Positions 29,022 through 38,678 of a stretch of DNA of 64,000 nt are shown piece after piece. Made by a program: the position numbers and the translations under genes. The notes beneath the pieces are model-generated. The model did not search any database. It saw only the letters and a program-made list of their open reading frames with translations, and was not told the DNA's origin. Location of the stretch: assembly GCF_900411375.1 (NCBI RefSeq), contig NZ_LS422984.1, forward strand, positions 212,510 through 276,509, given 5' to 3'. This stretch comes from Lentilactobacillus raoultii. GTDB taxonomy: Bacteria > Bacillota > Bacilli > Lactobacillales > Lactobacillaceae. Numbering within the stretch: the first letter of the stretch is position 1; every line of letters starts with the position of its first letter.

Positions 29022-29978
29022 ATGGATGTTTTAAAACTTCATTATCCTTTAGATAATCAAGATCGTTTGACAAACAAAACCGTTATCGCGATGGGTTTTT
29101 TTGATGGCTTTCATAAGGGCCATCAAGCGGTTCTGCAACGGGCGAAAGAAGAAGCTAAGCACCAGCAGGCAAAGCTGGCGGTACTAACTTACGATCATCA
29201 CCCAGCTTTGGTTTATCAAAAAATGTCAGCTCATGAGAAGCGATATCTTACCCTGATGGATTATAAGCTGGAATTATTTAGGAAATTCGGAGTTGATGTT
29301 GTTTTACTCGTTAATTATTCATACCATTTTCAAAGTCAATCACCAAAAATGTTTGTTCAAAATTTTTTAAGTCGATTTAATCCGGTAGCGGTTGTGGCCG
29401 GTTTTGATCATACGTATGGTGGCCAACCTGAAGACAATATGGCTAATCTACCTGATTATGCCAATGGTGATTTTAAAGTGATAACAGTTCCTGCACAAAA
29501 ACTTGATGAAGAAAAAATTAGTTCGACTCGAATTCGTCATGAGTTGGATAAAGGTCGTGTTGAGCAAGTAAACGAGTTGCTGGGACGCCCCTTTCAAACT
29601 CGGGGAGTCATCGTTCACGGAGAAGAACGCGGTCGGTTATTAGGGTACCCAACGGCCAATGTTGAACATTCGGAATATCAGTGGTTACCGACTATCGGCG
29701 TTTATGTCGTAACAGTTGAAATCGGCCATCAAAAGTATCTTGGCATGGCCTCAATCGGTAAAAATGTAACTTTTACCGACAATGGCCCAATGACGGTTGA
29801 AATTAATTTAATCGACTTTCATGATAATATTTATGGTGAAGTTGTCCGGGTAAATTGGTTGGCGCATAGTCGTGACGAAATTAAATTTCAAACAGCCGAT
29901 GACTTAATTAATCAAATGAATCTGGATAATCAATTGACACGTCACTATTTAAAGACCCATCCAACTATTTTAAATTAG
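29022..29978 (+). CDS. ribF: Bifunctional riboflavin kinase / FAD synthetase
   Basis: A 318-residue enzyme that phosphorylates riboflavin to FMN and adenylylates it to FAD. The nucleotidyltransferase half has MGFFDGFHKGHQAVL (residues 25-39) and SSTRIRHELDKG near 167-178; the flavokinase half has GRLLGYPTANVE near 204-215 and the terminal FHDNIYGE. The length is normal. It is paired with truB. The CIRCE-bearing hrcA promoter begins directly after its stop. Confidence 0.96.
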   Translation: MDVLKLHYPLDNQDRLTNKTVIAMGFFDGFHKGHQAVLQRAKEEAKHQQAKLAVLTYDHHPALVYQKMSAHEKRYLTLMDYKLELFRKFGVDVVLLVNYSYHFQSQSPKMFVQNFLSRFNPVAVVAGFDHTYGGQPEDNMANLPDYANGDFKVITVPAQKLDEEKISSTRIRHELDKGRVEQVNELLGRPFQTRGVIVHGEERGRLLGYPTANVEHSEYQWLPTIGVYVVTVEIGHQKYLGMASIGKNVTFTDNGPMTVEINLIDFHDNIYGEVVRVNWLAHSRDEIKFQTADDLINQMNLDNQLTRHYLKTHPTILN

Positions 29979-29983
29979 CACTT

Positions 29984-30010
29984 TTAGCACTCAACTGAAT
30001 TAATTGCTAA
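29984..30010. promoter_or_regulatory. Imperfect CIRCE-like element upstream of the hrcA promoter
   Basis: TTAGCACTC (29984-29992), a nine-base spacer, then AATTGCTAA (30002-30010). The right half matches the CIRCE half-site GAGTGCTAA at seven of nine bases, and the spacing equals that of the perfect element 57 bases downstream. Confidence 0.5.
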
Positions 30011-30027
30011 AAAACGTTCATAATCCC

Positions 30028-30056
30028 TTGACTTATAACAGCCGGTTTGTTAAATT
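30028..30056 (+). promoter_or_regulatory. Promoter of hrcA-grpE-dnaK
   Basis: TTGACT (30028-30033) and TAAATT (30051-30056) are 17 bases apart and lie between the two CIRCE-type repeats. The start would be close to the left half of the perfect CIRCE. Confidence 0.65.
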
Positions 30057-30067
30057 ATAAATGTGCC

Positions 30068-30094
30068 TTAGCACTCGGGTACTATGAGTGCTAA
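30068..30094. promoter_or_regulatory. CIRCE operator for HrcA
   Basis: TTAGCACTC (30068-30076), nine-base spacer, GAGTGCTAA (30086-30094): a perfect match to the known CIRCE inverted repeat. It lies in the 5' leader of hrcA, so HrcA should repress its own operon. Confidence 0.97.
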
Positions 30095-30109
30095 AAAGAG
30101 GTGATGTTA

Positions 30110-31144
30110 GTGCTGACGGATAGGCAAAAAGATATTCTTAAAATAATCATTCGCGATTATACGAGGACAGGAATGCCAGTTGGTTCCAAGGCATTAGCTT
30201 CTGAATTTCCAACCCACGTGAGTTCTGCAACGGTTAGAAATGACATGGCTGCACTTGAATCAAAGGGCTTAATTACCAAGACACATTTTTCGTCCGGACG
30301 GGTTCCTTCAATGCAGGGGTATCGATATTATGTGGATAACCTTGTTCAACCAGATCCATTGGACGATAGTGCAGAGGATTTAATTAAAAGTTCTTTCAAT
30401 AGTGAATTTAATCGGATTGACGAGATCATTCAAGAATCCGCGAAGGTTCTGTCGGATTTAACGAGTTATATGGCAGTAACATTTAACCCTGAACCAGGTG
30501 ATGATTTAAAACTTGGCGGTTTTAGGTTAGTGAAATTAGATAATCGTCAGGTAATGGCGATTATTGTCACTAATACGGGCCATGTGGTTGATAAGATTTT
30601 TCGGTTGAGTAATGTTTCATCCGAACAGTTAGAAACCATTGTGAATATTATCAATTCTGAATTAGTTGGCAAACCGATTTCCGATGTTGCTGAAAAACTG
30701 AGGATTGAAATTCCAGTTTTAATGACGAAATATATTCAAACACCCGAGGGCTTCTTGAAAATATTTGGCGAAATGCTGAATGAAGCCGGTCGCGATCGGG
30801 TTCATGTGGATGGCAAACTGAATTTGTTAAAGTTTGCTGAGCGTCAAAACATTGATCGACTTAAGCCGTTGTATAATCTTTTAGATACTGAAGACACCGT
30901 TCAAAAGATTATTAATCCCAGTTCTCACGATGTTCAAGTACGAATCGGTAGTGAACTGAGAAATGACCTATTGAAAGATTACAGTATTATTACTGGAACT
31001 TATGATTTGAATGAGTATGGACATGGGATTATTGCCGTGATTGGGCCGACCAGAATGCCTTACTCGAAAATCATTGGCATTGTGGGTGCTCTTCGAGAAG
31101 AGTTAACCAAGAAACTTTTGGGGTACTACGATGACGACAATTGA
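30110..31144 (+). CDS. hrcA: Heat-inducible transcription repressor HrcA
   Basis: A 344-residue repressor of class I heat-shock genes. The most likely start is GTG 30110, since GAGGTGAT at 30098-30105 is the ribosome site; GTG/ATG codons at 30101 and 30104 lie within it. The N-terminal winged helix includes MPVGSKALASEF and SSATVRNDMAALESKGLI, then SGRVPSMQGYRYYVD. The GAF-like and dimerisation parts follow, with IIGIVGALREEL at the end. It binds the CIRCE element directly upstream, with GroEL known to assist folding. Confidence 0.96.
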   Translation: MLTDRQKDILKIIIRDYTRTGMPVGSKALASEFPTHVSSATVRNDMAALESKGLITKTHFSSGRVPSMQGYRYYVDNLVQPDPLDDSAEDLIKSSFNSEFNRIDEIIQESAKVLSDLTSYMAVTFNPEPGDDLKLGGFRLVKLDNRQVMAIIVTNTGHVVDKIFRLSNVSSEQLETIVNIINSELVGKPISDVAEKLRIEIPVLMTKYIQTPEGFLKIFGEMLNEAGRDRVHVDGKLNLLKFAERQNIDRLKPLYNLLDTEDTVQKIINPSSHDVQVRIGSELRNDLLKDYSIITGTYDLNEYGHGIIAVIGPTRMPYSKIIGIVGALREELTKKLLGYYDDDN

Positions 31145-31162
31145 TTTTAAGGAGGCGATTGT

Positions 31163-31792
31163 TTGGCAGATAAGAAGGAAGATTCATTGAATGAAAAGCA
31201 TCATGAGTCAGAGAATCCTCAAGCTACCAAGAGCGAAAAGAATTCTCGAGACAAAACGACAGATGCTAAGAAATCAGCAAAAAAGACCACTTCACGAACT
31301 AAGAAACAATCTGGTGATGAAGTTGAGGTGGCCAAATTAAAGCAAACGGTTGTCGATCTGCAAAAGAAGTTGGACGAAATGGAGAATCGTTACCTGCGGG
31401 CTGAAGCGGATATTAAAAATATTCAAATGCATGCCAAAAAAGAGCAGGCTGATTTGATTAAATATGATGGTCAACAGTTGGCACATGATGTTCTACCAAT
31501 TGTTGATAATCTCCAACGAGCTTTATCAGTTGAGGCAACTGATGAAAATGGGAAACAATTAAAAAAAGGGGTTTCAATGGTGTTTGAACACCTAACAAAA
31601 GCACTGGCTGATAATGGTGTTGAGGAAATTGATGCTTTAAACAAACCATTTGACCCTAAGTTTGAACAAGCAATTCAAACGACAGCAGCTGATGACTCAC
31701 ATCCAGCTGATACTGTTACTCAGGTTTTACAAAATGGGTATCGGTTGAAAGATCGGGTGTTGCGGCCAGCTATGGTCGTTGTTGCAAAATAA
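31163..31792 (+). CDS. grpE: Nucleotide exchange factor GrpE
   Basis: A 209-residue co-chaperone exchanging nucleotide on DnaK. The first 60 residues are a charged Lys/Glu/Ser/Thr low-complexity lead, followed by a long coiled coil (about 65-120, ENRYLRAEADIKNIQ) and the beta domain with NGYRLKDRVLRPAMVVVAK at the end. The start is TTG 31163, preceded by AAGGAGGCG. It belongs to the hrcA-grpE-dnaK operon. Confidence 0.96.
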   Translation: MADKKEDSLNEKHHESENPQATKSEKNSRDKTTDAKKSAKKTTSRTKKQSGDEVEVAKLKQTVVDLQKKLDEMENRYLRAEADIKNIQMHAKKEQADLIKYDGQQLAHDVLPIVDNLQRALSVEATDENGKQLKKGVSMVFEHLTKALADNGVEEIDALNKPFDPKFEQAIQTTAADDSHPADTVTQVLQNGYRLKDRVLRPAMVVVAK

Positions 31793-31818
31793 ATCTTTAA
31801 AGAAAAAGAGGATTATCT

Positions 31819-33690
31819 ATGGCAAGTAATAAAATTATCGGTATTGATTTAGGAACAACCAACTCTGCCGTTGCCGTTTTGGAAGGTAACGAGCCTAAAA
31901 TTATTCCAAATCCGGAAGGTTCCAGGACAACGCCATCTGTTGTTGCATTTAAAGATGGCAAGCCATCCGTTGGTGAAGTCGCAAAGCGTCAGGAAATCAC
32001 AAACCCTAACACCGTTCATTCAATTAAAAGTCATATGGGTGAACAGGGTTATACGGTCGATATTGATGGCAAAAAGTACACGCCACAACAAATTTCAGCC
32101 ATGATTCTTCAATATATCAAGGATTTTGCTGAAGATTATATTGGTGATACAGTTGAAAATGCCGTTATCACGGTGCCGGCATACTTTAACGATGCTCAGC
32201 GTCAAGCAACTAAGGATGCAGGTAAGATTGCCGGCTTAAACGTTAAGCGAATTATTAATGAACCAACTGCTGCTGCTTTAGCTTATGGTCTTGATAAACA
32301 AGATAAAGATGAAAAAATTCTGGTTTATGATTTAGGTGGTGGAACATTTGATGTTTCCATCCTTGAATTAGGCGATGGTGTCTTCCAAGTTCTTTCAACC
32401 AATGGTGATACACACCTTGGTGGTGATGACTTTGATAGGCGCATCATGAACTGGTTGATTGACGGATTTAAGAAGGATAATGGTGTTGATCTTTCAAAAG
32501 ACAAGATGGCACTTCAACGATTAAAGGACGCTGCTGAAAAGGCCAAGAAAGACCTTTCGGGTGTGACTGAGTCGGAAATCAGCTTACCATTTATCTCGGC
32601 TGGTGAGAATGGGCCATTGCATTTACAAACAACTTTGACCCGTGCTAAATTTAATGAACTGACATCAGATTTAGTTGCCAAAACTAAAACACCATTTGAT
32701 AATGCGTTGAAAGATGCTAATTTGCAAGTATCTGATATTGATCAAGTCATTTTGAATGGTGGCTCAACTCGAATTCCTGCCGTTCAGGAAGCAGTTAAGT
32801 CTTGGACTGGTAAGGATTCTAATCACTCAATCAACCCTGATGAAGCTGTTGCTCTGGGAGCTGCTGTTCAAGGTGGTGTGATCACTGGTGATGTTAAAGA
32901 TGTTGTTTTGCTTGATGTCACACCATTGTCACTTGGAATTGAAACCATGGGTGGTGTCTTTACCAAACTAATTGATCGAAATACCACTATTCCAACTTCC
33001 AAATCACAGGTCTTCTCAACGGCGGCAGATAATCAACCAGCTGTTGACATTCATGTTTTGCAAGGTGAACGACCAATGGCAGCCGATGATAAAACACTTG
33101 GCCAATTCCAATTAACGGATATTCCGCCTGCACCAAGAGGGGTTCCACAAATCGAAGTAACATTTGATATCGATAAGAACGGTATTGTTAATGTTTCTGC
33201 TAAAGATAAGGGAACCGGTAAGCAACAAAAGATTACCATTAAGGATTCTTCCGGTCTTTCTGATGAAGAAATTCAAAAGATGATGAAAGAAGCCAAGGAA
33301 AACGAAGAAGCTGACAAACAGCGTAAAGAGACAGCTGATTTGAATAACGAAGTTGATCAGCTGCTCTTCCAAACTGATAAGACGCTCAAAGAAGTAAAGG
33401 GCAAGGTTTCCGATGATGAAATCAAGAAAGCTGAAGACGCCCGGGATGCTTTGAAGAAAGCCAAAGAGGATAACAATGTCGATGACATGAAATCCAAGAA
33501 GGACGATCTTAACAAGATTGTTCAGGACTTGGCTGTTAAACTTTATCAACAGCAGGCTCCTAAGAACGGTCAGGCTCAGAGTGGTCAACAAACTCAAGGA
33601 AACACCGGCTCTTCGAATAACGGTAATAATGATGGCGGAACGGTTAACGGTGACTTCCATGAAGTCCACAACGACGATGATAAAAAGTAA
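31819..33690 (+). CDS. dnaK: Chaperone DnaK (Hsp70)
   Basis: A 623-residue Hsp70. The ATPase domain starts with [18 protein letters not shown], then [14 protein letters not shown] near residue 175 and [14 protein letters not shown] near 315; the substrate-binding domain from about 385 carries [14 protein letters not shown]. It lacks the Gram-negative insertion in the ATPase domain, as expected for Firmicutes. The C-terminal lid ends with a Gln/Asn/Gly-rich tail. A terminator hairpin separates it from dnaJ. Confidence 0.98.
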   Translation: MASNKIIGIDLGTTNSAVAVLEGNEPKIIPNPEGSRTTPSVVAFKDGKPSVGEVAKRQEITNPNTVHSIKSHMGEQGYTVDIDGKKYTPQQISAMILQYIKDFAEDYIGDTVENAVITVPAYFNDAQRQATKDAGKIAGLNVKRIINEPTAAALAYGLDKQDKDEKILVYDLGGGTFDVSILELGDGVFQVLSTNGDTHLGGDDFDRRIMNWLIDGFKKDNGVDLSKDKMALQRLKDAAEKAKKDLSGVTESEISLPFISAGENGPLHLQTTLTRAKFNELTSDLVAKTKTPFDNALKDANLQVSDIDQVILNGGSTRIPAVQEAVKSWTGKDSNHSINPDEAVALGAAVQGGVITGDVKDVVLLDVTPLSLGIETMGGVFTKLIDRNTTIPTSKSQVFSTAADNQPAVDIHVLQGERPMAADDKTLGQFQLTDIPPAPRGVPQIEVTFDIDKNGIVNVSAKDKGTGKQQKITIKDSSGLSDEEIQKMMKEAKENEEADKQRKETADLNNEVDQLLFQTDKTLKEVKGKVSDDEIKKAEDARDALKKAKEDNNVDDMKSKKDDLNKIVQDLAVKLYQQQAPKNGQAQSGQQTQGNTGSSNNGNNDGGTVNGDFHEVHNDDDKK

Positions 33691-33714
33691 TCTTTAAAAT
33701 CGTACCAGAACAAA

Positions 33715-33742
33715 AGTCAAGGCCGGCTGGCTTTGGCTTTTT
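33715..33742 (+). terminator. Hairpin after dnaK
   Basis: AGTCAAGGCC (33715-33724) pairs with GGCTTTGGCT (33729-33738) with two G-T pairs around a GGCT loop, followed by a five-T tract. dnaJ begins 56 bases on, so it probably reduces rather than abolishes read-through; a weak TTGGCT/TATTCT pair after it could supply a separate start. Confidence 0.7.
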
Positions 33743-33797
33743 GTTAAAATATGGTATTCTATCATGGTATAGAGTTGAATGAAGATGGGAGTTTCTA

Positions 33798-34943
33798 ATG
33801 GCAAATAAAGATTATTATGATATCCTCGGGGTTTCTAAGGATGCCAGCGAAGATGAAATCAAACATGCCTACCGTAGATTATCAAAAAAGTGGCATCCAG
33901 ATATTAATAAGGCCCCCAATGCTGAACAAAAGTTTAAGGAAATTAATGAAGCGTATGAAACTTTAAGTGACCCGCAAAAGCGTGCCAATTATGATCAATA
34001 CGGTTCTGCTGAAGGTGCTGCCGGTGGCTTTGGTGGCGGTGCCGGCACAGGCGGCTTTAGCGATTTTGGTAGTGGTGGTTTTGGCTTTGATGACATTTTC
34101 AGTCAATTTTTTGGCAACCGTCAGCAAAGTGCTAATCCATCTGCACCTAGACAGGGGCGTGATCTTCAATACCAAATGACTTTGGAATTTGAAGAAGCAA
34201 TTTTTGGTAAGACGACCCGAATCAAATATAATCGCGAGGCTGAATGCCAAACCTGTGGTGGAACTGGTGCTAAGCCTGGCACCTCACCGGTTACCTGTTC
34301 GCGATGTGGTGGTCGTGGTTTTATTGTTACTGAAACCAATACACCACTGGGTCGTATGCAATCCCGACAGACTTGTCCAGTTTGTCACGGTACCGGTAAG
34401 GAAATCAAAGAAAAGTGCCCAACCTGTGGCGGTAGTGGCCACGTTGACGAACGGCATGAAATTGAAGTTAAAGTACCGGCTGGCATTGACGATGGTCAGC
34501 AAATGAGATTACAGGGACAAGGTGAAGCCGGCACTAATGGTGGCCCATACGGTGATTTGTACATTGTCTTTCGAGTTAAACCAAGTAAAATTTATACTCG
34601 AGATGGATCGACAATTTACGTTAACCAAGACATTAGTTTTGCCAGAGCTGCCTTAGGCGGTAAAATCAAGGTCAAAACCGTACACGGCGATGTTGAACTT
34701 AAAATCCCGGCTGGTACCCAAACCGGCACTTCTTTCCGATTAAAAGGTAAGGGTGCACCAAGGTTGCGTGGTAATGGCAATGGAGATGAACGGGTAACAG
34801 TTACGGTAACGACACCTAAGTCTTTAAATAAAGAACAAAAGATTGCCATGGAAGCTTTTGCCAAAGCGAGTGGTGAAAACATTGGTGGTAAAGGTGCGGG
34901 TAATTTTTTTGACAAGGTAAAGGATGCTTTCGATAAGAAATAA
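33798..34943 (+). CDS. dnaJ: Chaperone DnaJ (Hsp40)
   Basis: A 381-residue type I DnaJ. The J domain has the HPD motif in [12 protein letters not shown] (residues 32-43), then a Gly/Phe-rich region (about 72-105), four CXXCXGXG zinc repeats (about 150-215, beginning CQTCGGTG), and the C-terminal substrate-binding domains. It stimulates DnaK ATPase and delivers clients. It follows dnaK after a hairpin with 108 bases of gap. Confidence 0.98.
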   Translation: MANKDYYDILGVSKDASEDEIKHAYRRLSKKWHPDINKAPNAEQKFKEINEAYETLSDPQKRANYDQYGSAEGAAGGFGGGAGTGGFSDFGSGGFGFDDIFSQFFGNRQQSANPSAPRQGRDLQYQMTLEFEEAIFGKTTRIKYNREAECQTCGGTGAKPGTSPVTCSRCGGRGFIVTETNTPLGRMQSRQTCPVCHGTGKEIKEKCPTCGGSGHVDERHEIEVKVPAGIDDGQQMRLQGQGEAGTNGGPYGDLYIVFRVKPSKIYTRDGSTIYVNQDISFARAALGGKIKVKTVHGDVELKIPAGTQTGTSFRLKGKGAPRLRGNGNGDERVTVTVTTPKSLNKEQKIAMEAFAKASGENIGGKGAGNFFDKVKDAFDKK

Positions 34944-34983
34944 ACCGTACTTAAAAGAAGTTGGATCAGTTAAATATAGCATG

Positions 34984-35031
34984 GAAGGGACTGTCGGTGA
35001 GGAGAACCATTTTACCGGAGTCCCTTCTTTT
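34984..35031 (+). terminator. Terminator after dnaJ
   Basis: GAAGGGACT (34984-34992) and AGTCCCTTC (35019-35027) form a perfect 9-bp stem followed by four T. Confidence 0.85.
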
Positions 35032-35154
35032 AAGCAGTTAGCCAATATTTTGGGTTTGGGATAAATAGTTGATCAGTTGTACAGCTGTTGCTTTTTGATG
35101 ATAAACTAGAGAAGATCAGATAAAAATTATTGATAATGAAAGTGAGAGAACAAC

Positions 35155-36993
35155 ATGGATTTACAGAAAATGAGAGAACATCAAAAATATATTCGGAATT
35201 TTTCCATCGTTGCTCACATCGATCACGGTAAGTCGACACTCGCTGATCGAATCCTTGAAATGACTGATACAGTTGCTAAAAGGGATATGAAAAATCAGCT
35301 GTTGGACAACATGGATCTTGAGCGTGAACGAGGGATCACGATTAAATTAAATGCGGTTGAACTAACCTATCACGCAAAGGATGGGCACGATTATGAATTT
35401 CATTTAATTGATACACCGGGTCACGTTGACTTTTCCTATGAAGTATCACGAAGTTTAGCAGCGTGTGAAGGGGCTGTTTTGGTGGTTGATGCGGCCCAAG
35501 GCGTGGAAGCACAGACATTAGCCAATGTTTATTTGGCAATTGATGATAATTTGGAAATCGTGCCGGTGATTAATAAAATTGATTTACCTTCAGCTGAACC
35601 GGAAAAAGTTCGAACTGAAATTGAAAATGTTATTGGAATTGACGCCTCAGATGCGGTGTTGGCGAGTGCTAAAAAGGGAATTGGCATTGAGGATCTTCTG
35701 GAACAGATTGTCCATAAGATCCCGGCACCAACCGGTGATGTTCAAGGGCCGTTAAAAGCCTTAGTTTTTGATTCTGTTTATGATGATTATCGCGGCGTCG
35801 TTTTGAGTGTTCGCTTATTTGAAGGAACCGTCCGGCCGGGAGATAAAATCCGAATGATGAACAGCGGAAGTGAGTATGAGGTTACTGAAGTGGGCGTTAA
35901 TTCTCCTAAGCCGGTTAAACGAGATTATCTCATGTCTGGCGATGTGGGGTACTTAACAGCAAGCATTAAGGATATTACAACTACCCGAGTTGGTGACACG
36001 GTTACGAATGCGGATGATCCAGCTGAAAAGGAATTGCCGGGCTACCGTGAAATGCACCCCATGGTTTATGCAGGACTTTATCCGACAGATAATGCAAAAT
36101 TCGATGATTTAAGAGAAGCTTTGGAAAAGTTAAAGTTAAATGATGCTGCTTTGGAATTTGAACCGGAAGCTTCTCAAGCACTTGGTTTTGGCTTTCGATG
36201 TGGCTTCTTAGGATTATTGCACATGGATGTTGTTCAGGAACGCCTGGAACGTGAATTTAATCTTGAATTGATCACCACGGCACCATCCGTTACCTATCGG
36301 GCGAAATTGACAGATGGAACAGTTAAGATGGTTGAAAACCCGTCTGAGATGCCTGAGAGTTCATCTATTAAAGAGATCAGTGAGCCATACGTCAAAGCAA
36401 CTATTATGGCTCCCAATGACTACGTAGGGGCTGTGATGGAACTCTGTCAACATCGACGGGGAATCTTTGATACAATGGAATACCTTGATGATTATCGGGT
36501 TAATATTGTTTACCACATGCCGCTTTCAGAAATTATTTTTGACTTTTTTGATAAACTTAAATCAGGAACGCATGGGTATGCATCACTAGATTACGAATTA
36601 GAAGATTATCGGCCAAGTGATTTGGTTAAAATTGATATTTTATTAAACGGAGACAAAGTCGACGCACTAAGCTTCATTTCTCACCGCCAGTTTGCGGCCA
36701 CTCGTGCTCGAGATATTGTGGACCGACTGAAAAATATTATTCCAAGACAAAACTTTGAAATTCCGGTTCAAGCTGCAATTGGTGCAAAAATTATTGCTAG
36801 AACCAATATCAAAGCTTATCGTAAAGATGTGACCGCCAAATTATACGGTGGTGATCGGACTAGACGAATGAAGTTATTGGAAAAACAAAAAGCAGGTAAA
36901 AAACGAATGAAGGCCGTTGGAAAAGTGGATATTCCACAAGAGGCTTTCATGGCAGTTTTGAAAACTGATGAGGAAGAAAAAGGTGACAAATAG
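35155..36993 (+). CDS. lepA: Elongation factor 4 (LepA)
   Basis: A 612-residue ribosome-associated GTPase. G1 is [10 protein letters not shown] (residues 20-29), the switch region is [10 protein letters not shown]3 is DTPGHVDF and G4 NKID. The C-terminal LepA-specific domain, with [20 protein letters not shown] and the terminal [17 protein letters not shown], distinguishes it from EF-G. It is proposed to act on translation initiation or back-translocation. It has its own upstream space after the dnaJ terminator and is followed by a hairpin. Confidence 0.97.
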   Translation: MDLQKMREHQKYIRNFSIVAHIDHGKSTLADRILEMTDTVAKRDMKNQLLDNMDLERERGITIKLNAVELTYHAKDGHDYEFHLIDTPGHVDFSYEVSRSLAACEGAVLVVDAAQGVEAQTLANVYLAIDDNLEIVPVINKIDLPSAEPEKVRTEIENVIGIDASDAVLASAKKGIGIEDLLEQIVHKIPAPTGDVQGPLKALVFDSVYDDYRGVVLSVRLFEGTVRPGDKIRMMNSGSEYEVTEVGVNSPKPVKRDYLMSGDVGYLTASIKDITTTRVGDTVTNADDPAEKELPGYREMHPMVYAGLYPTDNAKFDDLREALEKLKLNDAALEFEPEASQALGFGFRCGFLGLLHMDVVQERLEREFNLELITTAPSVTYRAKLTDGTVKMVENPSEMPESSSIKEISEPYVKATIMAPNDYVGAVMELCQHRRGIFDTMEYLDDYRVNIVYHMPLSEIIFDFFDKLKSGTHGYASLDYELEDYRPSDLVKIDILLNGDKVDALSFISHRQFAATRARDIVDRLKNIIPRQNFEIPVQAAIGAKIIARTNIKAYRKDVTAKLYGGDRTRRMKLLEKQKAGKKRMKAVGKVDIPQEAFMAVLKTDEEEKGDK

Positions 36994-37042
36994 GCACTCT
37001 CAAAACTAATGTCTTGCTAAAAGTTAGCAGATTCCCACCATT

Positions 37043-37075
37043 CTTCCGCCGTAAATCTAAAATGGCGGAAGTTTT
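37043..37075 (+). terminator. Terminator after lepA
   Basis: CTTCCGCC (37043-37050) and GGCGGAAG (37064-37071) form a perfect 8-bp stem followed by TTTTC, 50 bases after the lepA stop. Confidence 0.8.
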
Positions 37076-37166
37076 CTGGCTATTTGGTATTTTTTGGCGG
37101 AAAAATTAACGGTCGCTTTGCTGCTTAAAGAGCTACCAGTGATTATGGATGGTTCATTAAGAAACT

Positions 37167-37205
37167 AAAAATAGATCACCGCTATTAAAAGCGATGATCT
37201 ATTTT
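37167..37205. terminator. Bidirectional terminator before the reverse-strand HTH-like gene
   Basis: AAAATAGATCA and TGATCTATTTT form an 11-bp AT-rich stem, with A and T runs that suit both strands; it lies 28 bases beyond the stop of the reverse-strand gene ending at 37233. Confidence 0.75.
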
Positions 37206-37232
37206 GTTTCGCCAAGTCTATCCGAGTCTCAC

Positions 37233-37667
37233 TTAAAAGGATAATTTTGGATCTTGTTTAGCAAGACGGTCATATATTTTCTGAAGTTTTTTAATCTCTT
37301 CGGCATCATCAAGAATATCATCGAAGAGTTGTTCAATTACCGCAGTCATTGCCTCGCTATCATCAACCAGATGGTCCTGTTGGTCACGGGTTTGTTGGGC
37401 TTCGTACAACTCCTGCAGCAAGTTTGTTAGTCGATGTCGAAAATAAGAAAGTGTTGGATCGCGTTCACCTTTTTTCAAAAGATGTGCCAAATGGTAATCG
37501 TAATATCGTGCTAACTTTTCGGCGGTTGCCACTGTTAAATGGTCGATTGAGCGACTGTGATTTCTCAGCCGAAGAATAATTGACGAATTGACACCGGTTA
37601 GCTGCTCCAGTTTATAAGCACTAATGTCACTGTCTAAAACAGTTTTCACCTTTTCTGATAAATCCAT
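37233..37667 (-). CDS. Unrecognised protein with a helix-turn-helix-like N-terminus
   Basis: A 144-residue protein. Residues about 1-65 read like an XRE/Cro-type helix-turn-helix: ISAYKLEQLTGVNSSIILRL then LTVATAEKLARYYDY, that is, a short DNA-binding fold with a recognition helix near residues 25-35. The remainder is acidic and helical, with coiled-coil character (QLFDDILDDAEEIKKLQKIY). There is no partner gene adjacent. A strong reverse-strand promoter lies about 110 bases upstream. It may be a small regulator, which is inference only. Confidence 0.7.
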   Translation of the reverse strand: MDLSEKVKTVLDSDISAYKLEQLTGVNSSIILRLRNHSRSIDHLTVATAEKLARYYDYHLAHLLKKGERDPTLSYFRHRLTNLLQELYEAQQTRDQQDHLVDDSEAMTAVIEQLFDDILDDAEEIKKLQKIYDRLAKQDPKLSF

Positions 37668-37773
37668 AGTTTGACCCCCAGAATTTATTAAAATCTTCAG
37701 TACTCGATTAAGTTTACCCCTCTAATTGAAAAAGATGAGATGTTTTTTAGAAATTTAATCATTCTTTAATTTT

Positions 37774-37803
37774 AGTATAGAATGAATCTCAAGTTTTTGT
37801 CAA
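37774..37803 (-). promoter_or_regulatory. Promoter for the reverse-strand HTH-like gene
   Basis: On the reverse strand TTGACA (37803-37798) and TATACT (37779-37774) are 18 bases apart, close to consensus, leaving a 5' leader of about 100 bases. Confidence 0.7.
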
Positions 37804-38032
37804 AAAATTAGCTTTCTTTTTTCTAAAGCTGGTCAACTGATTATATTCACACGAAAAAAGTCCAGTTAGTAATAATTAAATGGACTTTCCTGAAACAATT
37901 TATTTGCTTTTAAATAGCAGAATGACTGGCATTTGAGAAAATTGGGATTGTTTTTTCTGTCTTACAAGAAATTACTTGAAAAAGGCAGTTCGAACCATTA
38001 AACTATATTCACTAAAAGTAGCACGTCACTAT
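37804..38032. other. AT-rich gap between two reverse-strand genes
   Basis: Apart from the terminator at 37854-37888 and a small AGCTTT/AAAGCT hairpin near 37810-37830, I see nothing in this stretch: no frame with a ribosome site, no repeat and no RNA motif. Confidence 0.5.
37854..37888 (-). terminator. Terminator for the reverse-strand gene at 38033-38428
   Basis: Read on the reverse strand, AAAGTCCA and TGGACTTT form an 8-bp stem followed by six T (37859-37854). It lies 145 bases past the stop, so the transcript has a long 3' end. Confidence 0.65.
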
Positions 38033-38428
38033 TTAACCAATGCGTAGTTCAGTAATCATTTTTGTCTCAATAACGGGTTGGCCATCTTTATTTTGGTGAC
38101 TTTGAACCCGGTTGAGTTGGTGTTGATCGAGAATAAATTGATCGAAGTGCGATTTAGATGGCACTTCTAAAATTGACCGATCGTGTGACTGTTCAAAGCT
38201 TAGCTGATCCAAAACAAGATCATCCGGAATTGCTGAAAAAATGTTACCAACGGCACGTAAGGCAACTTCACCGGTTTTAAGAGGTTTAGGTTTGAGAAAG
38301 TCTCGATGAAATAGCTGAGAGCCTTCAAAAATTGTTTCACTGGCATGATTTTCCAAAACGGCACGATAACGAATTTCAATTGTTTCGGGTCGAATTTTGT
38401 TGATAAAGCGCACTTTAAAAAGCTCCAT
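38033..38428 (-). CDS. Unrecognised 131-residue protein
   Basis: A soluble protein with no membrane segment or cysteine. The sequence alternates basic and acidic patches and begins MELFKVRFINKIRPETIEIR; no motif is recognised. AGGAG precedes the ATG by ten bases, with a second purine run AAGGGA directly before it, and a good reverse-strand promoter is 25-50 bases upstream, so expression is likely. It is a single-gene unit in a patch of orphans between lepA and prmA. Confidence 0.6.
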   Translation of the reverse strand: MELFKVRFINKIRPETIEIRYRAVLENHASETIFEGSQLFHRDFLKPKPLKTGEVALRAVGNIFSAIPDDLVLDQLSFEQSHDRSILEVPSKSHFDQFILDQHQLNRVQSHQNKDGQPVIETKMITELRIG

Positions 38429-38452
38429 TTCCCTTCAGCTCCTTTATAGTTC

Positions 38453-38481
38453 ATAATAAGTAAAAGAATTACGTAAATCAA
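38453..38481 (-). promoter_or_regulatory. Promoter for the reverse-strand gene at 38033-38428
   Basis: On the reverse strand TTGATT (38481-38476) and TATTAT (38458-38453) are separated by 17 bases; the start would be about 18 bases before the ATG. Confidence 0.65.
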
Positions 38482-38678
38482 GCTCAAAATTAATGATCAC
38501 TTATGGTTGCGTTTTTAATTGGATTCCATTATGATATAAATTAATTCGTTCTCTTTTCGATTTGTTATTTTAACCACTTGTTAATGAAAATTTACCGGGT
38601 GAAATAACTTTCAAGGTAGAATTCTTAATTATAAATAAGTGTCGTTTAAGACGCGTCATCATTTAGGAGGTGTTAATT

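Noticed and set aside
33112-33669. 185-codon reverse-strand frame inside dnaK
   Set aside because: Antisense shadow of a well-conserved gene; long antisense frames are common opposite dnaK.
37167-37205. Palindromic AT-rich hairpin considered as a mobile-element end
   Set aside because: It has the form of a bidirectional terminator at the end of the reverse-strand gene, with no second copy or target duplication seen.
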